Of a DNA stretch of 39,113 bases, positions 6,828 to 13,540 are shown in pieces. The notes under the pieces are model-generated. The model ran no database searches. It was given only the letters and a program-made list of their open reading frames with translations, and was not told the origin of the DNA. Where the stretch lies: positions 1-39,113 of the IMG/VR virus record IMGVR_UViG_3300033567_000006, one strand, 5' to 3'. The position numbers were made by a program, and so were the translations under genes. How positions within the stretch are numbered: position 1 is the stretch's first letter; every line of letters begins with the position of its first letter. This stretch comes from a virus.

Positions 6828-7124
6828 ATGACTAAATCAAAGTGGCTGCGGCGTATCATCGCCGCGGCCGCTATCCTAGCAACACTATGGATATTCAACG
6901 CAGTTACAGTAGCCGCTATGACCGCAGGAAGCGTGCCTACAGACACCAAGACCACTACATACACGATACACACAGGCGACACGCTGTGGACGATAGCAGC
7001 ACGGTTTGACGGGCGGGACGATACGCGACAGGTAATCAACTGGATGGAGGCCCGCAATGGGCTGCAGGATGGACGAGCGTTGCGAGTGGGAAGAAATTTG
7101 ATTGTGCCCATAGGAGGCCGATGA
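6828..7124 (+). CDS. YneA-like membrane-anchored LysM protein
   Basis: This 98-residue protein has one N-terminal membrane segment (about 10-32, RRIIAAAAILATLWIFNAV), a short linker and a single LysM domain. The domain starts TYTIHTGDTLWTIAARF and ends GRNLIVPI. This is the size and plan of YneA, the SOS-induced division suppressor of Bacilli, including the INWMEARNGL stretch. ATG 6828 has GAGGTGG six bases upstream. It overlaps the pentapeptide gene's first possible start by ATGA. It should sit in the membrane with LysM in the wall. Halting division during lytic growth is a plausible role but unproven. Confidence 0.7.
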   Translation: MTKSKWLRRIIAAAAILATLWIFNAVTVAAMTAGSVPTDTKTTTYTIHTGDTLWTIAARFDGRDDTRQVINWMEARNGLQDGRALRVGRNLIVPIGGR

Positions 7125-7126
7125 TT

Positions 7127-7915
7127 ATGGACGTTAAAAAATTGCAAGAAATGAACAAACACAAATCGTGGTTGCGTGGAGAAGAAGGCGGCGAGCGTGC
7201 CGACCTGCGCGGTGCCGACCTGACGCGTGCCAACCTGACGGATGCCAACCTAACGGATGCCAACCTAACGGATGCCGACCTGCGCGGTGCCAACCTGCGC
7301 GGTGCCAACCTGACGCGTGCCGACCTGCGCGGTGCCAACCTGACGCGTGCCGACCTGCGCGGTGCCGACCTGACGGATGCCGACCTGACGGATGCCGACC
7401 TGACGCGTGCCAACCTGACGGATGCCAACCTAACGGATGCCAACCTAACGGATGCCAACCTAACGGATGCCGACCTGCGCGGTGCCAACCTGACGCGTGC
7501 CGACCTGCGCGGTGCCAACCTGACGCGTGCCGACCTGCGCGGTGCCAACCTGACGCGTGCCGACCTGCGCGGTGCCAACCTGACGGATGCCAACCTGAAT
7601 GTCATCAAGCACGATCTGTGGTCTATCTTGCTACCTGCTCAAGCAGAGATAGATGGACTTGTTAATGCACTTAATGAAGGTCGCGTAGACGGCTCAACGT
7701 ATCAAGGTGAGTGCGCTTGTTTAGTGGGTACAATCGCGAATGTTCGCGGTGTGATGTATGACCAATTGGTTACTGTAAAGCCTGATGCAGAAAGACCAGC
7801 GGAACGATGGTTCCTTGGGATTCGTGAGGGTGATACGCCGGAGAATAGCGCGATTGCAAAGCTAACGATGGAGTGGATCGAGGAGTTTTTGAGTTATATA
7901 AGTACGAAGTCATGA
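7127..7915 (+). CDS. Pentapeptide-repeat protein
   Basis: This protein of about 262 residues contains 27 uninterrupted pentapeptides of the form A-(D/N)-L-(T/R)-(D/G/R), about residues 25-159. They should fold as a right-handed quadrilateral beta-helix of nearly seven coils. A non-repeat C-terminal domain of about 100 residues follows, with ECACLVGTIANVRG and ERWFLGIREGDTPENSA. The family includes DNA mimics such as MfpA and Qnr that bind gyrase, but most members are uncharacterised. TAGGAGG lies nine bases before ATG 7127; ATG 7121 is also possible and would overlap the LysM gene by ATGA. The neighbouring replication genes make a DNA-mimic role attractive but unproven. Confidence 0.85.
   Translation: MDVKKLQEMNKHKSWLRGEEGGERADLRGADLTRANLTDANLTDANLTDADLRGANLRGANLTRADLRGANLTRADLRGADLTDADLTDADLTRANLTDANLTDANLTDANLTDADLRGANLTRADLRGANLTRADLRGANLTRADLRGANLTDANLNVIKHDLWSILLPAQAEIDGLVNALNEGRVDGSTYQGECACLVGTIANVRGVMYDQLVTVKPDAERPAERWFLGIREGDTPENSAIAKLTMEWIEEFLSYISTKS
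7199..7603 (+). repeat. 27 tandem 15-bp units encoding the pentapeptides
   Basis: Units are near-identical at the DNA level, with a handful of variants such as GCCGACCTGCGCGGT, GCCAACCTGACGCGT and GCCAACCTAACGGAT. The CTA codon marks only one unit type. A block of about ten units starting at 7214 recurs from 7394 with one unit gained and one variant changed, indicating recent block duplication. Confidence 0.95.
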
Positions 7916-7933
7916 GATCGGGGAGACGAAAAT

Positions 7934-8785
7934 ATGGATATGCCGTACTTTCCGTTTTATCCAGGGGATTGGTTATCCGACCCAAATGTACAGTTCCTCT
8001 CACTCGAAGAATCAGGAGCGTACATCACACTTTTGGCTTACATGTGGAGGGACGGGAAAGACTGCGCATTGACAGATGATGACACCTATCTCGCGCGGTT
8101 ATTACACGTCTCGACGCGGAAATGGGCAAAACTTCGCGAGATTTTAATCGATGGCGAACACGCAGTGTTGAAAAAAACATCTGACGGGTTGATTCGAAAT
8201 AATCGTTTAGATGAAGAGTGGAAAAAGGTCAATAATACATCGAAATCCCGCGCCATTGCGGCAAAGGTTCGTTGGGATAACGAGAAAAAATACCATGCAA
8301 ATGGTATGCAAACGGTATGCAAAAGCAATGCAAATGCATCTGGTTTGCATATGCAAAACGATGCTATATCAGATCCAGAGTCAGAATCAGATCCAGATAA
8401 ACATATAAAAGACAGGAGGATCTTAGGCGAGACACTTTCCAAACTTTTTCCGCACGGTATGTCAAGCACAGCGCAACACGACATATTCGAGTATATGGAC
8501 AAGGGGTTGGAATTAGAACTACTCTCGGTCGCCTATCAAATTTCGGTCAGCAAAAATGCGCGCGACAAACCATCGTACACAGCGAGTGTGCTTCGTGGAT
8601 TTCTGAACGACAAGATAACAACCGTTGCTGGATATCAAGCGGTCGAAGCACAACGCGAGTCAGCCGCAGGGAGCGTGAATTATGAGCTTACAGCTAATCG
8701 GCAATCAGGCGTTAAGCCTGGAAGAACGACTGCGCTCACGGCAGCAGAATACGCCAAGCAACTCATTGCCGAGCGCGGCGGATAA
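7934..8785 (+). CDS. Replication initiator (DUF1376/YdaU-type N-terminus, DnaD-like C-terminus)
   Basis: This 283-residue protein begins with the DUF1376 signature YFPFYPGDWLSDPNVQFLSL and a winged-helix-like domain (about 1-110). A variable middle (about 110-160) is encoded by iteron-like DNA. The C-terminal part, with PSYTASVLRGFLNDKITTV, resembles DnaD/DnaB_2 domains. Such proteins bind the phage origin and recruit a helicase loader, here encoded next. GGGGAG lies about eight bases before ATG 7934. The gene overlaps the loader by 104 nt. Confidence 0.8.
   Translation: MDMPYFPFYPGDWLSDPNVQFLSLEESGAYITLLAYMWRDGKDCALTDDDTYLARLLHVSTRKWAKLREILIDGEHAVLKKTSDGLIRNNRLDEEWKKVNNTSKSRAIAAKVRWDNEKKYHANGMQTVCKSNANASGLHMQNDAISDPESESDPDKHIKDRRILGETLSKLFPHGMSSTAQHDIFEYMDKGLELELLSVAYQISVSKNARDKPSYTASVLRGFLNDKITTVAGYQAVEAQRESAAGSVNYELTANRQSGVKPGRTTALTAAEYAKQLIAERGG
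8295..8412 (+). other. Candidate phage replication origin inside the initiator gene
   Basis: Four 11-bp direct repeats start at exactly 11-bp intervals (8295, 8306, 8317, 8328): ATGCAAATGGT, ATGCAAACGGT, ATGCAAAAGCA, ATGCAAATGCA. They are followed by the perfect 14-bp palindrome TTTGCATATGCAAA (8344-8357). Next come two copies of ATCAGATCCAGA (8368-8379 and 8386-8397) and an AT-rich run (8397-8412). Iterons, dyad and AT-rich DNA within an initiator gene match the lambda O/ori plan. Confidence 0.62.
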
Positions 8786-9539
8786 GTATGAGTGTGACGA
8801 TTGCAAAGACGAGTGTGTGATTGTGGACCACGAGCGTATGACGGCTATCCAGTGTCCGTGCGTCAAACGCAAACGTGTGAATCGGGTACTCAAACACAGT
8901 CACATCAGCGACGAATTTCGCAAACGGACGTTCGATAATTTTGATACCGCCGACAAGGATGCGCGAATCTCTTATGCCTATCGGCTCGCGAAACGGTACG
9001 TAGAGAAGTTTGATGATATACGCAACACAGACCAAAACGGACTTGGCATCGTCGGCGCGGTCGGCGTCGGCAAAACGCATCTGTTGTGCGCGGTGGCGAA
9101 TGCACTGCTCGAGCGTGGTGTAGCAGTCCGATACTTCAACTTCGTGACCGGCTTCAAAGAAATGTTCGCGAAGTATGATTCCGGCGCGCAGGCGGTCGAG
9201 GAAATACGGTGGGAATTGATGACTTGCGAAGTCCTGATGCTCGATGACCTCGCGAAAGGCAAAGTGGACAGGCGCACAGGCGTCGTTGATATCAAAGAAT
9301 CCGTGTTCAACGAGACCTACGCCATTGTCGATTACCGCTACGAAAACGGTCTGCCGATACTCTGGTCGAGCGAAATGTACACAGACCTTGCGGATGACGG
9401 TGTGCTCGGTCAGGCGACAGCTACAAGGCTGTATGAGCGAAGCCACATTGCGGATGTGACATACAAAGGTGGCGAGGCAAGCGGCGCGTTGAATCATCGG
9501 TTTCGGAATTTCGGAAAGCCGAGTTCGCTGATGGAATGA
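8682..9539 (+). CDS. DnaC/DnaI-like helicase loader (AAA+ ATPase)
   Basis: This 285-residue protein should load the replicative helicase at the phage origin. The N-terminal part carries clustered cysteines (C38, C41, C45, C58, C60), as in phage DnaC-like proteins. The AAA+ core has Walker A GAVGVGKTHL (about 125-134, Lys131) and Walker B VLMLDDL (about 184-190). A later Ser/Arg segment WSSEMYTD may be sensor I, and TRLYERS resembles the arginine-finger region. ATG 8682 has an AGGGAG site but lies 104 nt inside the preceding gene; the Cys cluster supports this long form. Confidence 0.88.
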   Translation: MSLQLIGNQALSLEERLRSRQQNTPSNSLPSAADKYECDDCKDECVIVDHERMTAIQCPCVKRKRVNRVLKHSHISDEFRKRTFDNFDTADKDARISYAYRLAKRYVEKFDDIRNTDQNGLGIVGAVGVGKTHLLCAVANALLERGVAVRYFNFVTGFKEMFAKYDSGAQAVEEIRWELMTCEVLMLDDLAKGKVDRRTGVVDIKESVFNETYAIVDYRYENGLPILWSSEMYTDLADDGVLGQATATRLYERSHIADVTYKGGEASGALNHRFRNFGKPSSLME

Positions 9540-9576
9540 GGAAGTTAGAGCAACAGGTGAGAGGGGACGTCACGGA

Positions 9577-11139
9577 ATGCACAAAAGCAATGTGCAACTC
9601 AATTTATTCAACACAGCAACGCGAGAAATCATCGTCGACAACTTCGCGGGCGGCGGCGGCGCATCAACCGGAATCGAACTCGCCACGGGTCGCAGCGTAG
9701 ACATTGCCATCAACCACGACCCAGCATCCATTGCGATGCACAAGGCTAACCACCCGACGACTGAGCACTACTGCGAGTCAGTGTGGGAAGTAAATCCACG
9801 CAAAGCAACATTTGGTCGCCCGGTAGCGTTGTGTTGGTTGTCGCCAGACTGCAAACACTTCTCGAAAGCCAAAGGTGGCAAGCCGGTAGAAAAGACGATT
9901 CGCGGGCTTGCGTGGGTGGCTGTTAAATGGGCAGCTACAGTTCGGCCGCGTGTCATCATCTTGGAGAATGTTGAGGAGTTCAAGACATGGGGGCCATTGA
10001 CCAAGGATGGATACCCGGACCCGAAACAAAAAGGACGCACGTTCAACTCGTTCATCAACGCACTCGAACGTCATGGATATCACGTTGAGTGGCGTGAGCT
10101 ACGAGCATGTGACTATGGGGCACCGACAATCCGCAAACGGTTCTTCCTGATTGCTCGGTGTGATGGTCAGCCTATCGTGTGGCCAGAACCGACACATGGA
10201 GCGCCTGAGGGTTTAATGGTCAAATCTGGTCGATTAAAACCATGGCGTACGTCTGCCGAAATCATCGACTGGTCGCTGTCGTGTCCATCCATCTTCGAGC
10301 GTAAGAAGCCATTGGCGGAGAACACGATGCGACGGATAGCGCGTGGGATCGTGAAGTTTGTCATCGAGGATCCGCAACCATTTGTCATCAAGGTCAACCA
10401 CCATGGGCTGGGGTTTCGTGGGCAAAGTATCGACGAACCATTGCAGACCATCACATCAAAGAACGGTTGGGGCATCGTTGCTCCATTCCTCGCTCAGTAT
10501 CACACCGAAACGGCGTACAGCGAGGTTCGCGGGCAAACACTCAAGGAACCGATTCTCACGCTGGACACGTCGAATCGATATGGATTGGTGGCCGCGTTCC
10601 TTGCGAAGCATTATGGCGGCAATTATACAGGGCCCGGGACTCCGATGAATGCGCCAGTACACACGGTGACGACAACGGACCATAATGCGCTGGTAGTTAG
10701 TCATCTAACCAAGATGTATAGCACGAACATTGGACAATCACTCTATGAACCGCTTCATACCGTGACGAGCGGTGGAAACAAATTTGGAGAGGTCAGAGCC
10801 TTCTTGACACAGTACAACGGCTCGAGCATCGGCCAAGACTTGCGAGAACCATTGAACACCATCAGCACCCATGACCGCTTTGGACTGGTGACAGTGAGTG
10901 GTCAAGACTACTGCATCGCCGATATCGGCATGAGGATGCTTGAACCGCATGAACTGTTTGCCGCTCAGGGATTCCCGGATGACTACATTATTGACCGCGA
11001 TATCGACGGCAATAAGTATCCAAAATCGGCACAAGTAGCGCGTTGCGGAAATGCAGTTCCACCACCTTTTGCAAAGCACCTGGTGCGCGCGAATCTTCCG
11101 GAAATGTGCGCGTCTAGCGGAGAAAGAAAAGCCAATTGA
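9577..11139 (+). CDS. DNA (cytosine-5) methyltransferase with repeat-rich target domain
   Basis: This 520-residue C5 methyltransferase probably modifies phage DNA to escape host restriction. Motif I is DNFAGGGGASTG (about 21-32). The catalytic motif IV is SPDCKHFS (Cys92), with Asp inserted between the usual Pro and Cys. Motif VI is ENVEEF (about 130), motif VIII RKRFFLIAR (about 186) and motif X GNAVPPPFA (about 491). Between motifs VIII and IX lie five tandem copies of a 35-40 residue unit (about 269-440), each with G-(Q/T)-x-(L/M/I)-x-(E/A)-P-(L/I/V)-x-T and often a GLV/GIV ending. A weak GAGGGG site precedes ATG 9577. No partner endonuclease gene is seen. Confidence 0.9.
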   Translation: MHKSNVQLNLFNTATREIIVDNFAGGGGASTGIELATGRSVDIAINHDPASIAMHKANHPTTEHYCESVWEVNPRKATFGRPVALCWLSPDCKHFSKAKGGKPVEKTIRGLAWVAVKWAATVRPRVIILENVEEFKTWGPLTKDGYPDPKQKGRTFNSFINALERHGYHVEWRELRACDYGAPTIRKRFFLIARCDGQPIVWPEPTHGAPEGLMVKSGRLKPWRTSAEIIDWSLSCPSIFERKKPLAENTMRRIARGIVKFVIEDPQPFVIKVNHHGLGFRGQSIDEPLQTITSKNGWGIVAPFLAQYHTETAYSEVRGQTLKEPILTLDTSNRYGLVAAFLAKHYGGNYTGPGTPMNAPVHTVTTTDHNALVVSHLTKMYSTNIGQSLYEPLHTVTSGGNKFGEVRAFLTQYNGSSIGQDLREPLNTISTHDRFGLVTVSGQDYCIADIGMRMLEPHELFAAQGFPDDYIIDRDIDGNKYPKSAQVARCGNAVPPPFAKHLVRANLPEMCASSGERKAN

Positions 11140-11153
11140 AAGGAGCGAATCAC

Positions 11154-11327
11154 ATGAACCTACAAGCCGAGATTGAAGCAGCGATACACGACGTGGAGGA
11201 CGCTAGACAACGCTGGCACATGGCATCCACTGATATGCACGATGCCACGCTATACGCGCTAAGGAGCGCAGAGTTACGACTTGATGCGCTGTATGCAGAG
11301 GCTAAGCGGATGGAGGTAGGCGTGTGA
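11154..11327 (+). CDS. Small helical phage protein, unknown function
   Basis: This 57-residue protein is probably a coiled-coil (IEAAIHDVEDARQRW, then AELRLDALYAEAKRM). ATG 11154 has AAAGGAG nine bases upstream, which is better than the in-frame codon at 11136. The end overlaps a 27-codon frame by GTGA. I do not recognise a family with a known role. Confidence 0.65.
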   Translation: MNLQAEIEAAIHDVEDARQRWHMASTDMHDATLYALRSAELRLDALYAEAKRMEVGV

Positions 11328-11407
11328 ACAAACACCGCATGCACAAACCTGTACAAGTAACAGCGGGATGTACGGAAGTGAGCAAGAGGGAGGATGACGG
11401 ATTATGA
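11324..11407 (+). CDS. Tiny 27-residue reading frame between coupled genes
   Basis: GTG 11324 overlaps the previous stop (GTGA) and is preceded by GGAGG (11312-11316) with 7-nt spacing. The stop overlaps the next start (ATGA at 11404-11407). The product is basic, with one Cys. Perfect coupling at both ends argues that it is translated, either as a real micropeptide or as a translational bridge that keeps ribosomes moving to the next gene. Confidence 0.5.
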   Translation: MNKHRMHKPVQVTAGCTEVSKREDDGL

Positions 11408-11706
11408 CTGACCAATCTTTCCAAGGTGTATGGGTATTTTCCGAAGCTGAGGTTGTTGGGCGTGTGAGCGAGTTTACGCACGAGGAAGATTTTCTTACGG
11501 CTGTGCAAGAGGAATATACGGGTATGTACGCAGAAGTGACGCCCGAAATGGTTACTAAGCGATTCGTCAGATTCTACATTAATCCCCCTGAAAGTTGTAG
11601 TGGAAATGAGTTTCCTGATGGGTGCTATTCATTTTGTGACAAAGCAGGGCGCGGCGCATTCGAGTGCTTCGTATTTGACGGAAGGAGGCCAACGAATCAT
11701 GACTGA
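11404..11706 (+). CDS. Hypothetical phage protein
   Basis: This 100-residue acidic protein has four cysteines in its C-terminal half (ESCSGNEFPDGCYSFCDKAG and FECFVF). It is of unknown function and shows no membrane segment. It starts at ATG 11404 inside the overlap with the preceding micro-frame, with GGGAGG about ten bases upstream, and overlaps the following gene by 8 nt. It sits in a block of small accessory early genes between the two methyltransferases. Confidence 0.65.
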   Translation: MTDQSFQGVWVFSEAEVVGRVSEFTHEEDFLTAVQEEYTGMYAEVTPEMVTKRFVRFYINPPESCSGNEFPDGCYSFCDKAGRGAFECFVFDGRRPTNHD

Positions 11707-12151
11707 CGAGAAGAATCGAGGCATTGTAACGAAGCCGGGGCGTAGTGGAGCATTTACCGGAAACAACGTAGAAGATTCAAACCGAATAATCCATGGATAC
11801 GCGAAAGACCTTGAAGCGTCTCAAGACCGCGAACGTGCACTACAAGCCGCACTGGTGGGAATGCGGCAGGCGTTGAACAGAGTAGTCAACGAGGCCGACA
11901 CTATACCATTCGCGGGGTGCATGGTGAGCAGGCTGGCAATAGACGAGGCGCGTCAAGCCCTCTCTACTATAGTAGGAGAAGCGACAGCACGTAGGATGAA
12001 AGCATTTGAACGACTTCGCGAGGCCAGCCAAAGACGAGTTGATGCAATCCATGAAGTTGTGGTTGGTTCCCTTGGATCGCGCAAGAGAGAATTGGATGCA
12101 CATTTGGATATTGTGATGATTCTTGAACAGTTGGAGGCGATGGGCGGATGA
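11699..12151 (+). CDS. Hypothetical helical phage protein
   Basis: This 150-residue protein has a flexible N-terminus (about 1-35) followed by long alpha-helices (ARQALSTIVGEATARRMKAF, then a second helical run to the end). It is probably a coiled-coil oligomer. ATG 11699 is supported by GGAAGGAGG about ten bases upstream, and the frame overlaps the previous stop by 8 nt. Its own stop overlaps the adenine methyltransferase start by ATGA, so the two are made together. A regulatory or partner role for that enzyme is possible but unsupported. Confidence 0.62.
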   Translation: MTDEKNRGIVTKPGRSGAFTGNNVEDSNRIIHGYAKDLEASQDRERALQAALVGMRQALNRVVNEADTIPFAGCMVSRLAIDEARQALSTIVGEATARRMKAFERLREASQRRVDAIHEVVVGSLGSRKRELDAHLDIVMILEQLEAMGG

Positions 12152-12666
12152 GCGCGACAGGTCGGGCATTGACCAAACGACACGCATATGACGCCTACAG
12201 CACGCCTCCGTGGTGTACAGATGCTATCGCGCGGGAGATTGTCTGGGGCACGAAACCCAGAATCATGGAGCCGTGTATCGGAGAAGGCATGATAAGTAGT
12301 CTTTTGATATTGCGTGGTATCACGCCGTCGATACAATGGTGCGAAATACAGAAGGGAAGAGATTTTTTCGAACTTTCAAACGCCGAACTACGTTACGACT
12401 TCATCATCACCAACCCGCCATTCGGATTGGCTCAGGAATTTATAGAGAAGTCGCTCACACTCGCCAACTGTGTGGTCATGTTGCTTCGGCTAAACTTCCT
12501 AGCCTCGTCAAAGCGCAAGGAGTTTTGGCAGAAGCACCGGCCAACCGCAGTACACGTGCTGACGAAACGACCTAGCTTCACTGGTAAGGGTACGGACGCT
12601 TGCGACTATGCATGGTTTGTGTGGGATGCGACAGGTCGGCAGAAGGTGGGGTTCCATTGGCTGTGA
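12148..12666 (+). CDS. Putative N6-adenine DNA methyltransferase
   Basis: This 172-residue protein has the class I methyltransferase hallmarks: motif I PRIMEPCIGEGMI (SAM binding, about 38-50) and the catalytic motif IV ITNPPFGLA (about 86-94). An N-terminal AYSTPPWCTDAIARE stretch is typical of small phage adenine methyltransferases. The target-recognition region is minimal, so specificity may be short or provided by a partner. It is a second modification enzyme beside the C5 methyltransferase, suggesting layered anti-restriction. It starts in an ATGA overlap and ends in a GTGA overlap with the next gene. Confidence 0.78.
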   Translation: MSATGRALTKRHAYDAYSTPPWCTDAIAREIVWGTKPRIMEPCIGEGMISSLLILRGITPSIQWCEIQKGRDFFELSNAELRYDFIITNPPFGLAQEFIEKSLTLANCVVMLLRLNFLASSKRKEFWQKHRPTAVHVLTKRPSFTGKGTDACDYAWFVWDATGRQKVGFHWL

Positions 12667-12848
12667 CACTTGCGATATTACACCGCCGTTTGGAAGCCGC
12701 TACAAAAGCCGCGCATAAGGCGTCCGAGGCGCGCCGAGCACTACTGGAGCGAGTGATAACCGCCAACGCAAGGTGGATGAGTAGATGTGAGGAACGCGAC
12801 AGGATAGCGGCGCAGATTGCGGAGATGGAGGCGTTGGGAAATGAGTGA
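12663..12848 (+). CDS. Small coiled-coil phage protein
   Basis: This protein of about 61 residues is almost one continuous amphipathic helix rich in Ala, Arg and Glu (LHRRLEAATKAAHKASEARR). GTG 12663 overlaps the methyltransferase stop as GTGA; AAGGTGG lies further upstream than usual (about 12 nt), so expression probably depends on coupling. It is of unknown function, and the end overlaps the next small gene by 8 nt. Confidence 0.58.
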   Translation: MTLAILHRRLEAATKAAHKASEARRALLERVITANARWMSRCEERDRIAAQIAEMEALGNE

Positions 12849-12972
12849 GTGCAAACATTCGTGGTGCTACATCGAAACAATTGAAAAAAATAAAGGTTAC
12901 GAAAGTTATCACAAGAGATACGTGTTCTACTGTGTCAAATGTCTTGAATTGCGCGATGTGAAGAAGGTATGA
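12841..12972 (+). CDS. Tiny zinc-finger-like protein (43 aa)
   Basis: The product begins MSECKHSWCYIE and ends with YVFYCVKCLELRDVKKV, giving a C-x-H/C pair and a CxxC pair that could hold one zinc. The gene overlaps its predecessor by 8 nt and RusA by ATGA, so it lies fully inside the coupled operon. This type of C-x-H-x-W plus CxxC mini-protein recurs in siphovirus early operons; its function is unknown. Confidence 0.65.
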   Translation: MSECKHSWCYIETIEKNKGYESYHKRYVFYCVKCLELRDVKKV

Positions 12973-13343
12973 CGCGCCTGATACTCCCACTACCACCGTC
13001 CGTCAACGCGAGTCACCGCAACGTATCCATCAACCGCCGTATTAAGACATCAGCGGCCAGAGGCTACATAGACGCGGCAGGATGGACAACTAAATCGTGG
13101 ATGCAACAAAGTGGATGGACGATGCCTAGTAAGTCTACCAAAGTCGTGATGCGCGTGTGGATCTGGTGGGCAAACAAGCGCAGGCGCGACGCGGACAACA
13201 TATTCAAAATTCTGTCCGACAGCCTGACAGGGATCGCATATGTGGATGATTGCATGGTGCTACCGCGTGTAATGGATTTTTCGGTAGACACGCAAAACCC
13301 GCGCATTGAGATTGAACTAGAACTCATGGAGGTGACGAAATGA
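12969..13343 (+). CDS. rusA: RusA-like Holliday junction resolvase
   Basis: This 124-residue protein is a full-length RusA homologue, which cuts four-way DNA junctions formed during replication and recombination. The N-terminal LPLPPSVNASHR is typical. The catalytic acids correspond to RRRDADNIFK (Asp74, Asp76, Lys80) and AYVDDCMV (Asp93/94), with SDSLTG between them. It probably resolves intermediates made by the annealing and Gam functions before packaging. ATGA overlaps occur at both ends. Confidence 0.93.
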   Translation: MTRLILPLPPSVNASHRNVSINRRIKTSAARGYIDAAGWTTKSWMQQSGWTMPSKSTKVVMRVWIWWANKRRRDADNIFKILSDSLTGIAYVDDCMVLPRVMDFSVDTQNPRIEIELELMEVTK

Positions 13344-13540
13344 CACTTATCAACGGACGCGCACATCAATCGCATACACACGTTCCGCAGTACGATAAGT
13401 CCCGCGACGAACGCATGGTTGGAGGCGTCGTATCCTACCAACTCTCGCCGGAGGAATTGGCGAAGTATCGCGCGCTGCCGAAGCCGGCGAAAGACGCACC
13501 TGTAACGAGTGGGCGCGCATGGCAGGGGAGAACGCTATGA
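13340..13540 (+). CDS. Hypothetical small phage protein
   Basis: This 66-residue protein is polar, His- and Arg-rich at its start, with SPEELAKYRALPKPAKDAP in the second half. GGAGGTG precedes ATG 13340, which overlaps the RusA stop (ATGA), and the stop overlaps the MazG-fusion start (ATGA). No family is recognised. It may be a short adaptor expressed with RusA. Confidence 0.6.
   Translation: MTLINGRAHQSHTHVPQYDKSRDERMVGGVVSYQLSPEELAKYRALPKPAKDAPVTSGRAWQGRTL

Noticed and set aside
7199-7603. CRISPR-like array
   Set aside because: Units are contiguous, 15 bp long and coding, with no unique spacers.
7036-7665. Long open frames in other phases of the pentapeptide repeat, including a Cys/Pro-rich plus-strand frame and an Arg-rich minus-strand frame
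   Set aside because: A 15-bp unit without stops keeps all phases open; these frames lack ribosome sites and only the A-(D/N)-L phase matches a known family.
8763-9497. 244-codon minus-strand frame antisense to the helicase loader
   Set aside because: It is a shadow of a well-supported AAA+ gene, with no ribosome site and no recognisable domain.
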